A DNA stretch of 64,000 bases from Pholiota molesta (taxonomy: Eukaryota > Basidiomycota > Agaricomycetes > Agaricales > Strophariaceae): contig JACGCK010000009.1 in assembly GCA_014925825.1 (NCBI GenBank), forward strand, positions 620,001 to 684,000. The letters run 5' to 3'. Positions within the stretch are counted from its first letter, which is position 1; every line of letters starts with the position of its first letter. Below the pieces are notes generated by a model. The model was not told the origin of the DNA. It ran no database searches and saw only the letters and a program-made list of their open reading frames with translations. Shown here one piece after another: positions 22,801 through 38,254 of this stretch. The position numbers and the translations under genes were made by a program.

Positions 22801-25185
22801 TACCAATCGCAGTGTCCAAAACGAAATCATAAGCATAGCCTGCATCGTACCGTCCAATTAGTGACCAGAAAGATCCACTAATCATGATATGCACTCACAT
22901 TTTGGAAGACGCCAAACACCGGCCCTCTCAATCCAATAGCTTCCATAGCACCCTCCATATCATCCTCCACGTTCCCATCCACCTCTTCAATGCCCTCGGC
23001 TGCTGCTGCGCCGCCGCCGCGTCCTGGTTTACTCCAGCCGCCTGTGCTGCTGCCGCGGGTCTGCAGCAGCTGGAATCGCCCCCAGATCTTCCCCTTCTGG
23101 CTCCTCGTCCTCTTCGACATCTTCCCACTGACCCTCGTCATCGTCGTCGAAAAGACCCTCATCGCCTCCTTCTCCATCTTCATCCTCGTCGTCGTTCTCG
23201 TGCTCCTCCCCATGCGCCTCTCCATCGTCGAAAGGGTGCTCCTGATGGCCGTCCGCATCTCCGCCGTCGGCGTCAGAGTCAGTGTCGGAATCGGAGTCGG
23301 TCGCTGGATCCAACGCGCGCTGCTGGCCTCTTCGTCTGTCTGTGGCTGTCGAGGTCGCGGAAGTATCGGCGCTCCTCCGCCTCCATGTCCATATCCCTTC
23401 ATCGTATTCCTCTACTTCTACATTGGCCCATTGCCCACGCACCGACGCGTCGTCCTCTTCGTCCGCGTCGTCCTCGTCCGATTGATAGTTGCCACTGTCA
23501 TCCATCTGCACTGGATCTTCCGTATACGCTGGCGGCGCGTCCTGCGGCTCACAAAGGTCGACGGGCCCGCCCGGAGCTGCGACTGGAACTCTTCCGGCGC
23601 GCGGTACGTCGCGAGATTGGGGCGCCGCCGCTTGTGTGGGTTCATTGAGAATGTGAAAGGCGCGGACGTGCCGGGGAGTGGCGGTCGCGTGGGGAGCGGG
23701 GGGAGGTAGGACGAGGCGGTGCGCTCCAGTCGCGTAGCGAGTACGGGATGTCATTCGTGGTGCGCGGAGGACGACAGGCGGGAATGGGTTCTGGGCATCT
23801 TGGTCTGTATGCGACGGGCCCGCCGCGCCTTCGTCGCTGCTGCTCGGCACGCTGTTCATGGGGGGAATTCTGATAGGAGGTCGTTCCATGTAAAGGCGCA
23901 TCCTTGCCTGCCTGAGCTTATCCCTTCTCTCGTGCTCTTCGATCGACTCTCGGATAGCGAGTTCTTGTTCGAGGAGTCCGTTGTGTTTGGCCCTTTTCGA
24001 GACGTGGGCGCTAACGCCGACAACGGCCTTGCCTTTCCCTTTTCTCTTCCTCACCACCCGGCGTTGGGCTCGCGATCCGCTTGGGTCATCTCCCACCAGT
24101 TGCGATCAGCGTTGCCAACAAAGTTGAAAACCGGTCCTTGCCCTCGTGGGCGTCGCCGATCCCGTTTAATAGGGGCTCCTGTGGAGGCCGCTGTGGTTGT
24201 GCGGGGTGTTGGTCGTCCTCTGCATGCGGCGGGGGCGCTGCAGCCTGCATGGGCGGTTGCGCTGCAGGCTGTGCTGCTGCTGGTTGCTCTGCTGGTTGCG
24301 CCGCGGTGCCTCCTCTTCTTCGAAAACGCCAGGGCGCGCATTTGCGAAATCCATTCGCGTAATAGAAATACGGCGACGAAGGTGAGGACTATGAGGGAGG
24401 CGATAATTTGGCCAGTAAGATGTCGGCGGAGAGCGTCATCCACGCTGGATGGGAGGTGATTTTGCCGATGATGCTTGTTGGGGTGGCCCTGGAGATTCAG
24501 CGCTGTCGTACGGCACATCGGGTTCCGTTGGTATTGGTCGTGGGCGGGTACTGATCCACCAAGCTCTGAATAGACGTGATTTAAATATACAAGTTTGCAA
24601 ATACGAAAGCTTGGGGAACTCACATCGTCTCGCCCATTGAAAAGTATATTCTCCACGTCCAACAGTCACCAAAGGTAGAACCCCTAACCATATAGCGGCT
24701 ACCACCAACGCCCTGAGCACAAAAAGATCGCCATGAACCATGTTGAATTAATCGGCGTACGAGAAGGACTGGAGGAGTGACGATGGCATATCCGAAGCAT
24801 AAACTGCACAGCACAATATGAACATCAGCTCGCGTTTACAAGAAAACATGAAGAAATTTCAATACCTTTCGTGAAGGAATAGGGATGCTTGCACACATCG
24901 CAATTTTTCTTCTTACTATGAGCCAACCATGTTGTTAAGCTATGACAATAACTGTCAGACGACTTCTTTTATATTTCAACCATATTTTGGATGCTCACCA
25001 GTCCTGATGTATGTACCGGATAGTACCGGAACACTTGCAAGGATGAAAGAGAGGTTGGTCTGGCTCTGCAGGTGCGCTGCATATACGGCATGTGTCTGGA
25101 CGAACACCACGAATATGAGCTCATATCACCAAACCACAGGTCCACATGGATGACGGTACGCACCTTGTTCATCAGCTTCTTGCAT
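19886..25185 (-). CDS. SSM4: ER membrane RING-CH E3 ubiquitin ligase Doa10/Ssm4 (MARCHF6)
   Basis: Ubiquitin ligase of ER-associated degradation, acting on misfolded and short-lived proteins in the ER and nuclear membrane. The N-terminus 'MQEADEQ' is followed after an intron by the RING-CH: 'DTCRICSAPAEPDQPLFHPC', 'KCSGTIRYIHQDC', then 'WLAHSKKKNCDVCKHPYSFT'. Several blocks of hydrophobic segments follow ('LRALVVAAIWLGVLPLVTV', 'GQIIASLIVLTFVAVFLL'). A long cytosolic loop is rich in Gln/Ala, Pro and acidic residues (about 24300-23000). The C-terminal half is multi-pass, including the conserved block 'WFIKDPQDQNSHPIRDIL' and later 'WALGLLYAKIALHAH'. The end 'AIRDKEFLVEMRLKNHEPE' resembles other Doa10 C-termini. 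Frame breaks of one base occur, for example near 24663 (VTV|WTWRIYFS) and near 20920. More than ten introns are inferred; exact exon borders are not resolved throughout. Confidence 0.9.
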
Positions 25186-25887
25186 GGGGAAAACAGTTCA
25201 GTGAAGAACTGCAATTGCTAGTGCACAGCTGTGCGTGGTGTTCAAGACCAAAAGTATCAAATAGCGTCGGGGATGGGGATATTAGTGGCTTGGAGCGGCG
25301 GCAAATGTTAGTCAGACTCACCTTGAACTCGCGTCCGCTTTTGCCTGCCGACACGTGGCATGTGGGAACAGATTTCCCTTTATGGTCTTTCTACATCTCT
25401 CAGACTCTCACTCATCCACATTCCACAGACCACCGCGTCTGGTAACTTTGTCCGACCATCTATGCCAGCTCTTTAGGAAGCCACTCCAGCCAGCGAAGAT
25501 TATAAATCTGATTCAGGAGGGCCTATGTTCACTTATCCACACAGTGGCAAAACGATTATGGCTGATTAATGGACTCGCGAGCCCTCTGATCACTACACAA
25601 CTCTCCGCCGGCATCTTCGAAGCTCGAACGCATTATTTCCCGAGGTTATTGCTATCGACCTTCGAGAACCCATGTCTGGGACAATGTCTGGGCGTCATGA
25701 GTTCTGCTTCTTCAAATCCTAACGGCACACGCACGCTACATAGCTAGTGTTCCGTCGAGCTTAAATAGCAGCCGTTCACAAAGGTGACGATCCTTCCTTA
25801 CCAAATAAATCTAGGTATGGCCGCCGTGAATGTTCCAAACGGCATATTTGCAGATCAAGACGCGAGGTGATAGTTTTCACCCTGAAT
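25186..25887. other. Divergent intergenic region
   Basis: 5' flanks of DOA10 and the DUF6593-like gene. A 131-codon plus-strand frame (25355-25747) has no motif and no paralogue in the window; I do not call it. Confidence 0.45.
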
Positions 25888-26796
25888 ATGGCCTGGTTTC
25901 AACAGATGTGCCTCTTGAGCCTCCACCGTCGTAAGTATCCTTTGGAGATATTATATCAAACAGAATTGACTCATAACACCCTACAGATATGCAGTCTCTC
26001 GAATCCCAGACTACCCAGTCACTTATTCATTTTTGACCCTCAGTATCGGCAACAGCTCCATGCTCCTCATTCCACCCTCCGCGCACTGTCACAAACCCCA
26101 TTGTACCACATCTCCGTCGGCCACTATCCTTTTCTCCCAACATGTCTCATAACCTCTGTAACGAAGGGCTCTGACGAGTACGGCCCTTACATCGGCGGCT
26201 TCAAGTATGCATAGAACTGCGATTATCTAAAAGTCTCTTTCCCGAATCTAATTATACTTCTTCGGATAAATGTAGGACGATGATGATGTCAGGTCAAGAG
26301 AACACCAGATTCGGTTCGCAGACCGTCACTATACGCGGGCGTGAGCATCGACTATGGCAAATATTCACCAAGGAACCCAAACGCCAGGGAGTGGTACGTC
26401 GTTCAGCACACTATCGCCTAGCAATGACATAAGGATCTAATCCGCAATCTATGCAGCAAACCTTTCGTTGGAAGCCTTTCGGGTCACCTCCCGCCTGCTC
26501 GTGTGGACATGCACCAAATGGCCACAGCCTGGCACATTCATCGTAAGCCATCGATTTCCAAAACGCTAGCTCACACTCATCATTAATCGCGTATCGCTAG
26601 TGTTATTCCGATGGCGACAACCTCGTACCAAATACGCCGAATTCACAACGGTCACTGAATTGTTGCGCCCAAGCGCATCTCCACAGCAGCCGACGCTGAC
26701 GGTACCCCGACTGGCCACCATCGTTTCGACGATATTGTAATTTCTGCATTGTTGCTTGAACGACAAAGGCTATTGGCAGTTCTGAACAGCGACTGA
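25888..26796 (+). CDS. DUF6593-like basidiomycete protein
   Basis: Function unknown. Exons give 'TPLYHISVGHYPFLPTCLIT', 'SVTKGSDEYGPYIGGFK', then 'SQTVTIRGREHRLWQIFTKE', 'TFRWKPFG', 'LFRWRQPRTKYAEFTTVTEL' and finally 'HHRFDDIVISALLLERQRLL' before TGA at 26794. The order PLY-x-(I/V)-(S/T), then I-T-x-V-x-K/R-G, a (F/L)-x-W core and a D-D-(I/V)-(V/I)-x-(S/T)-A-L-L-x-E-x-x-R tail is that of the DUF6593 family common in Agaricomycetes. One base appears missing in a C run near 26665 (LLRP|KRIS). The first exon and start are uncertain. Confidence 0.55.
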
Positions 26797-27045
26797 TGAG
26801 GCTTGGATCCGGAGCGGTTATCGCTGGGAGAGTCCTATGATTGACTCCCGCTCGCCTTTCGTTCCAATGCAACGTGTCCAATTATCAGCCTCCGTTTTTT
26901 TTTTCTTTGATCCCGTTTACCGTAAATTTACGGGATCGGAAAAGTTATTTAACGCTGACCACTATAATCACTTCCAAATTTGTGCTCATATCGCATCTGC
27001 GCCTCATTCACGCCTTCAAACTTCAAGTTATACATTCGGACTTGC

Positions 27046-27068
27046 TTTGAACAGCGAACAATCTATAA
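27046..27068 (+). promoter_or_regulatory. Conserved upstream block of the F-box family (fragment copy)
   Basis: TTTGAACAGCGAACAATCTA plus TAA. The same block, with one mismatch, precedes the two F-box genes at 42.4-46.4 kb on the other strand. Confidence 0.55.
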
Positions 27069-27107
27069 CTACACACGGGCGGACCGTTGGTTTCTATAAC
27101 CTTAAAA

Positions 27108-27526
27108 CGGATTTTCTGGTCTCAATCCCCTTCAATGAAGATGCCCAAACCGAAGAAGTGCGCCGACGGATCGATGAAGCTAATAATTTGGAATCTCAGA
27201 GAAATGCCTTCGCATCTTTTCGCATCTACTTATCTCCCGCGGCCTCCCTCCCGAAGTCATAAGCAGGATTTGTCTCTTCGTGAACTTGAAGGCACAAGTG
27301 CCACACTGTTTTGGAATGCGTGACGACGATGATTCTAGTCCCTTGGGAATGCATTAAAATAACCCACGTTATTCGTCACTGGAGGACCATTGGTGTAAAC
27401 TCACCTAGTGGCGATTCTAGCCTATGGACTGACATACCAAATTCCAATTCAAAATCTTCAATGGGTAAAAGCAATGTTCAAGAAATCCAATCTTGTCTTT
27501 GCCATGACGAAGCAATAAGCATATGA
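27108..27526 (+). pseudogene. F-box protein fragment (5' part only)
   Basis: Matches the N-terminal 110 residues of the neighbouring F-box genes in pieces: 'DAQTEEVRRRIDEANNLESQ' and 'RNAFA' in one frame, a 'PEVISRICLFV' equivalent in another, then 'ECIKITHVIRHWRTIGVNSP' and 'LWTDIP'. Frame breaks interrupt it, and the LRR-like C-terminal 450 residues are missing. It lies directly upstream of an intact-length paralogue in the same orientation, so it is probably a decayed tandem duplicate. Confidence 0.7.
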
Positions 27527-27927
27527 ATCTGATATGCATGATCTTAGAATCCGAATAAATACTTACCTCTGAACTCAACATGAACTTCAAGATTGCTTCA
27601 AGATGGTCGAAGGCGGTCAGTGAGCGCTGAGCGCTGAGCCACCCATGTCAGCATCAAATGGCGGGCCGAGTCCCGACTTCACTCGCCGTGACGCGTGACT
27701 AGTTGACTGGCTCCGCGTTGGAACTTGGCATTGAACTTTTCGAACCGTCTCCAGGAAGTCTCTAAATTCGACAATCCTTCGCTAGAATTCAAGTTTTTCA
27801 GACTACAATTCCGACGCTAAGGTTAGTACTCATATTACATTTCCAAAAGATTCGAGGGTGAACATTGTACAGCGACCGACATATATACTATAGCAGCCTG
27901 AGTGTGCGTAGCTAAACTCCTCCTGAA

Positions 27928-29652
27928 ATGGACTCTCTGCTTTCGCTCCTGGCATGAGGATCTTTTGGTGAAAGAACAGTATCACCAAATTGATGAAGCT
28001 ATCAAAAAACATCGTCTCTCCATCAGGGCTTTGGAATCTCGGAGAAATGCATTAGCACCTATCTCCCGCCTCCCTCCTGAACTCTTCTGTAGGATTTTTC
28101 TCTTTACGAAGGCAGCAAGATCAAGCCCAGATGGGTCATAGGTCCATTAGAGTGGATCAAAGTGACCCACGTTTCAAGTCATTGGAGGAACATCGCCATT
28201 AACTCACCGAATCTATGGGTCGACCCACCAGTTCAAAATATTCATTGGACGGAAGAGATGCTCAAAAGGTCCAAAGATGCCAGCCTTATAATCGAGGAAT
28301 CAGGTCTATCTTGGTATACACATCCTGGAACAAAACTGGCTATCACACATCATGGTGCACGTATCAAACATTTGTCTTTCTTGTATCAAAATTCGCAGAG
28401 TCTACGTTGGGGACAAAGTAACTTGCCCATGTCTGCTCCACGTCTAGAATCTCTTTGCATACAGAACGGTACCCCGCATGGGCTACAACACTATCGTTTG
28501 CATTCTCATACTGTTTCTATAGTGGAACACATTCAATGCAAAGCGGAACGGCTACGTCGTCTAGAGCTGGTCCACTGTGATATCGACTGGAATTCGCATT
28601 CATATCTCCTGCACACTCTCACGCATCTCAAATTAGACACTCTTTCCGAAACTTCGAGGCCAACCGGACAACAGTTTCTGGATGCACTGCATAGAATGCC
28701 CCGCATAGAAGCTTTGTTCTTAAAAGACGCTCTCCCAATCCCAACATCCAACCAGGCATCATGGGCCTCCGGCCATATACACCTTACCTCACTTCGAACG
28801 CTGAAACTATGCTCCACGAATATCGAAATCGAACCTTTCTTTTCCTGCATCACTTTTCCATCAACGGCTACAGTGGAGGTTGTAGTGCATTCTATTGCCG
28901 ATGCTCAAGTCACCTCTGGGATCATTTCGAACATGGCCCGGTTATATTCAGATCACTCTTCTGCTAATGCTTTCCAAACTATTGTTATGGCGGAACCTAG
29001 CACTCATTATGGATTTGAACTCAATCTGTACGCGGAACCATTAACAAACGATGAATACATCAATCTTACCCTTCGTTTGGGTTTGGTGTTTCACTGGCCA
29101 GACTTGGATTTCACTCTGCGAGGAAAAATCGCAGATACTATAACAAATATTTTCAGCAGTGCAATACCTCTACAACATGTCGAGCACGTATATATGGAAG
29201 AAATGATGTTTGGAATCGATGCCGAGACGATGGCAAACACAATTGGAGAGTTGCCTCGGGTTTTCCATGTTATGGCAGCACATACTTCAAGTGCAACTTT
29301 TCTGAATGCACTGCAACTCCAAACCCGTTCGTGCCGTACTGCAGCTGGCAGTGTCACTCCGGTCGAAACTCCCTCTTTCGCTAGTCTCTCCTCTGTCGAT
29401 CTTTATAGGACAGCATTCTTCGACCCGCCATTAGATTCCGAGAGTGTAACGGTTGAAATGCTTCAAGATTGCCTCATCCATCGTTATGAATGCGGCGTTG
29501 AGATAAGGAGACTAACTCTCGTAAAATGCAACGGTGTTACGCAAGCGGACGTAGATTTTCTGGCGGAGATAGTGGTTGATGTGGACTGGGATGGAGTAAA
29601 CATGGAAGAAGAGGACTATGAATATTCTGACGCTGAGGGTGAATTTTTATAA
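27928..29652 (+). CDS. F-box protein with leucine-rich C-terminal part
   Basis: Likely substrate receptor of an SCF ubiquitin ligase. The F-box region is 'YHQIDEAIKKHRLSIRALES' then 'RRNALAPISRLPPELFCRIF', and continues 'EWIKVTHVSSHWRNIAINSP' and 'NLWVDPPVQNIHWTEEMLKR'. The remainder has the leucine-rich, irregular-repeat character of the family ('LTHLKLDTLSETSRPTGQQF'). The acidic C-terminus is 'MEEEDYEYSDAEGEFL'. One frame break lies near 28137 (DGS|IGPLEW) and one near the start (MDSLLSLL|HEDLL). Paralogues at 42414-44261 and 44703-46415 share the whole architecture. Substrate unknown. Confidence 0.75.
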
Positions 29653-30460
29653 TATAGGCGGCCAAATATTTCAAACATGCTGGCATGTACCTTCTATGAC
29701 GGCGTCGATCCCAATGCCAGATTGTTCACGACAAAGGAAGTAGTGGCCGTTGGCTGCTAACGAATCAAAACTGGACCAGGACCAAAGCCTTGGATGAATG
29801 GTAGCCGTGTAAAAGAAGGAATACAGCATAGAGATTATCAGAAGAGGAGACGCACAGATGAAAAGAATATCTTGGCATTTTATGATAGTCGTAAGAATGT
29901 AGTCTCTCGAAGCAGACTCCGATATGATACCAATGTTGATGATAAGTCGATCAACTATCATACACTGCTGGAGACAATGGCTGTTTCTGAAAGAAACAGC
30001 CTATTTTGAACAGGTTCCAAGGCTGTTCCCGAAGTTTTTTTTGGGAACAGCCTATGGAACAAGTTCAAAATACACTGTTTCTGGGCTGTTTTCACGTGGA
30101 ACAATGATCATCTCCAGCAGTGATAAGGAAATCTGCATACTCGATATTGAATATACGCATAACGAGAGATGTAGATGCAGCGAGGACAGGCGGCAACTCA
30201 GCTGGGTGCTCAGATCGGCGCAGAATTAGTTCTGAGTACAATAGCAAGTGGCTTCCTTACGAAGGCTAGGAGCGAAGATTTCGAACATAAACCACTCCAG
30301 AATAGGTAGTTACCACCAGTAGAAATGAATCCAAGAGATTATTTCAAAACTTGTGAATGTAGGCATGGGCGCGCGTCAACTTATGCATTGCGTACATAGT
30401 ACACGAGTATATAGCCTGACATAACATAAGCATATACCGGAAGGTTGCATATATATGTTT
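29653..30460. other. Intergenic region containing the MITE
   Basis: Between the 3' ends of the F-box gene and eL30. Apart from the foldback element no feature is supported. Confidence 0.5.
29963..30122. mobile_element. CACTA-type MITE / foldback element
   Basis: A 160-base element bounded by perfect 12-base terminal inverted repeats (CACTGCTGGAGA at 29963-29974, its complement at 30111-30122) and flanked by a 3-base direct repeat ATA (29960-29962 and 30123-30125). Internally it folds as a long imperfect hairpin: 29993-30030 pairs with 30043-30080 around a T-rich loop. CACTG ends with a 3-base target duplication fit the CACTA (EnSpm) superfamily. It has no coding capacity. Confidence 0.72.
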
Positions 30461-30940
30461 TTAAGCAGCATTTCCCTCGGCGAAGTTGAGGAGATCAGAG
30501 TCGCCTTGGTCGCTAACGGTCATGACACTATTATAAAAAAATAAGAGTCGTTCCGCCAGTTATTGATAAAGTGACGCACCCGACACGGAAAAGCTTTCCA
30601 GCAGCAGTTCCAAGAGCGACGTTGGTACCAGCGAAGTGGTGGACAGTGGTCTTGGAAAGCATGGCATAGTACTCAAGCTCCGACTTGCGCAGAGGAGGGC
30701 AGTTACCAGCGATCAGCACGAGCTTAGCTATTAAAACATACGGGTTAGTTCAAGGGACCTTCTCAGCCTTATGCTCCAGTCCCCGAGAGACGATAAAAGA
30801 CACATACCTTTGCCGCTGCGCATCTGCTTGAGGGCAGATTTGTAGCCCAGAGTGTATTTTCCGGACTTGACGACGAGAGCGAGCCTGGCAGAGATGGACT
30901 CGGTGGACTTGGTCGCCTTCGATTTTTTGGTGGGGGCCAT
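30461..30940 (-). CDS. RPL30: 60S ribosomal protein eL30
   Basis: Component of the large ribosomal subunit. Exon 1 from 30940 gives '[20 protein letters not shown]' and '[20 protein letters not shown]'; exon 2 '[20 protein letters not shown]' and '[20 protein letters not shown]'; exon 3 '[20 protein letters not shown]' before TAA at 30461. Two introns with GT..AG ends. All positions agree with eL30 and the frame is intact. Length is as expected, about 110 residues. Confidence 0.97.
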
Positions 30941-32081
30941 TGCTGCTGTCGGTGTCGGTGAGGGGCTTGTCGATACTTACGATGTCAAGCAGCCGAATTT
31001 TGGGATCAGTGGTTGTATAGTTTGTAAGATCAAGGTTAGATCTCCGCCTCCGGCATGTCACATGACTGCAAGCCGTGCGGCCGGCCCGACTGCATTCCAA
31101 TTGCGGCAATCGACCCCGGATGACATCCTCTTCGATATCAATCATGCACTGAGCGCTCAGCGTGGGCGCCTATCAAATTTCTGGAACCAGGCAACCTGAG
31201 GCATAGACCTAAGATAGGAGCACCAATACTAAACGTTACTAAACGTTCAAACTCTAATGACAATGCGAGTCATAATATTATGTCTCGAATGATGTCTAAG
31301 AACTGGGTACTTAACCTCAGAACTTTCTTTCTCCCCTTATTCTCCGTCATACTCGAAGCGCATCTCATCTCTATCTGGGCATGGCTGTATTCAAAACAAC
31401 ACCATCTATCTCAGGCCCCCAAGGAAAGACCATTGTACGTGGGTCTCAATTTTATAGACCCGAGGTTAACGTCTGCGTCATAGCTGGGTATTGCAGCAGG
31501 GTCTTCTGCATTCCTATACCTTATGATGTTAGCGGTCAGGAAAAGCAAAGATAATAAAGAAAATAAAGCAAGAGCAAAAGCCGATTCCATGCACCGTATG
31601 TGTCATTCATGTATCAATTTTTCATTGCTGTTCACCGAAGAGTTCAACAGAGCGACAAGATTACACATCGACGGACGCCTTCAGTACGACTGTTCGTGAC
31701 GCAAAGAACATTAATGCGAAGGGTAGTCTACCAAACGCACATGGCAAATTTTATTAAGAGGAGCAAAGGCGATTCTCCAGGTCCAGATGTGGGGGTTCAC
31801 CGCTTTTTCGACGTATTAGGTCTACTGTCTCGCTCAATCTCTTATACATCTGGCCCAGCTCTGGTATTGTCGGATCTTGCTTGTGTTTCTGTTCAAAAAC
31901 AATGGGGATGCAATATCGTCCGAAAAACATGCTGAATCCGTCATCTTTAGCTATAGTTAACTGCCTATTGGTACAGAAAAGAAATGAAGAAATTAATGTG
32001 AGAAACAAATATACAAACACCATAAAGTAGCTCAAGTTCGACGCTGACGCCAGCTTATCTCCACGCATCCGAGGGTTCAAA
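30941..32081. other. Intergenic, at most a small unproven ORF
   Basis: 5' flank of eL30 and 3' flank of POL3. A 59-codon minus-strand frame ending at 31754 ('MFFGRYCIPIVFEQKHKQDP') looks faintly coding but has no recognised family; an overlapping plus-strand frame is equally long. I call neither. Confidence 0.4.
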
Positions 32082-36472
<4,391 letters not shown>

Positions 36473-36829
36473 CGTTCGACAGACCAAATTTGGATGAAAT
36501 CTTAGGCAATATAGGTAAGAAAGGCGTGAAATGCAATGTGGACTGTGATGTCTATGAGAGGAGCTGAAAGCAATAAATTGACTGTGTCACAAATGACAAT
36601 ACGCGATGTTTGGGCTGCTTTGTACGAATGATGACATACAAGATTAATTGCTACGCCGGCGGTCGGTACAATTAAATAAACCTAGCAAACCTATGTGCAT
36701 CGCGATACTTTCGTACCCTTTGAATACTATATCGAATACAATATTGGGCAATTTTCAGTTATCCATCCGATCCTGGCAGTGATTTCCATTGGTATCTTGG
36801 GTACTAAATACAATTTTACATTTCCATTT
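36473..36829. other. Upstream region of POL3 and 3' flank of PMM
   Basis: About 360 bases with no coding signal. Both neighbours point left. Confidence 0.5.
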
Positions 36830-37921
36830 TTAGTCTTTGAAAAACAACTCCTTCAAAATTTGCATGGTGTGTTCCGGATTCTTGACACTGTGGCCGATTG
36901 TTCGAGGATCCGCGTAGATCTCATAGTCGTTTCCACCCTACACATAATTAACATTTGAGGAGGAAAGGGGCCAAGGTCCAAGCTTACCTTGTAGGTCTTA
37001 TCACCGAAGAAATGGATCTCTTCGAAGTTTTCGTCTGCAACGCGTCCTAGTGCAAAGGTCTTGTCCCATCCATTCGGGAAAATGTCGAAGGATATTTTCC
37101 CCCAATGGAATAGGTGAGAGGGTAATCGGGGAATTTCTCCTTCAATGCTTTAATGAGGCCTGCTCGATAGCCGTTTTTCTGGATGGAGTGTTAAACAGTG
37201 GACTGCAATGCAAAAATCTGTTTCACCAAGTCGAGTAATTCAAATCATTACGCTCTGCGATTCTGGGAACAATCCATAGCGTGGTCAGATATTTTAAGAA
37301 GGAACCCGAGAGAAACGAGAAACTTACGTTGCGTTACGGCCAAGGGACTGACATTAACCATTCCTTTGCGGAATTCTATGAAGGTTCCACTACAAAAACA
37401 TTATAGCAGCACTTTGATGATAGTAGATGAAATAAATACCGTTTAATCGGAAGGTCGAGGTCTGCAATATAATGCAGGATGAAATTGACCAGCGGCTTAT
37501 AGCGCTCCTCGCCCAAAAAGCCGATAATGACTCAGACGGCAACTCTTTACCAAGCTTAAACGCTGTAAGACCGTTCTCAGCAAAGCCATAGTCCCATTCG
37601 TCAAGAACTAGGAAAGACGAGATGAATTTCAATCGCTAAGGAGGTGCAGATGGGCGACACACTGTTCATCTGTCCAGTTTGCAGTTGTTCAGTAATCTTG
37701 ACGAGATCGGATCCACCGACAAAGCCAATAACAACTTTCTTTCGCAGCGCGCGCAGCACTCGATCATTTCTGGCGATGCACTCTAGTAAACGATCCGAGG
37801 TTCAGAATATACATTTAACGATATTCTTCTACCATACCTGACGAGCCAGAGACAACGTTCCATCGACATCGAACAAGCAGAGAATGTGCTTGGGCCTATC
37901 AGCAAAGTCCTTGGAGATCAT
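36830..37921 (-). CDS. SEC53: Phosphomannomutase
   Basis: Interconverts mannose-6-phosphate and mannose-1-phosphate, feeding GDP-mannose, N-glycans and GPI anchors; cytosolic HAD-superfamily enzyme. '[16 protein letters not shown]' carries the catalytic DxDGT. '[19 protein letters not shown]', '[19 protein letters not shown]', '[18 protein letters not shown]' and the C-terminus '[20 protein letters not shown]' are PMM hallmarks. One base is missing near 37527 ([14 protein letters not shown]), which shifts the frame; the rest agrees. Several short introns. Confidence 0.93.
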
Positions 37922-38254
37922 TTTGACTCGTAAAGAGGACAAGGTGGGAGGTGAAAGTAAGGAACAAGTTACGGGTGAATTATGCCGCCAACTGATGCCT
38001 GATCGGGACACGCGCCCAGTCCCTAATTGGAGACGTGTCACGTCGGTTATCTCCGATGCCAGATCGGGACTATGATGACAGTGGGCATCATCTCTTCGAG
38101 TCAATAATCTCTTCTCCCCAACACTCGACGGAACTCACCTGCGAGTCACTGGGACGCGTCGGGCCCGTGTTCCTCGTCGTCCACGTACTTAAACTCTCCG
38201 ACGATCCGTAGCGATTCTCAATACCCGGCCGATTTCTGGAATTGCACGGAAACC
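37922..38254. other. Divergent promoter region PMM / VMS1
   Basis: 333 bases between two start codons pointing away from each other. No specific element recognised. Confidence 0.5.

Noticed and set aside
25355..25747. 131-codon plus-strand frame in the DOA10 upstream region
   Set aside because: No motif, no paralogue, uneven composition; likely chance.
31754..31931. 59-codon minus-strand frame beside POL3
   Set aside because: No recognised family and an equally long frame on the opposite strand; not enough support to call a gene.
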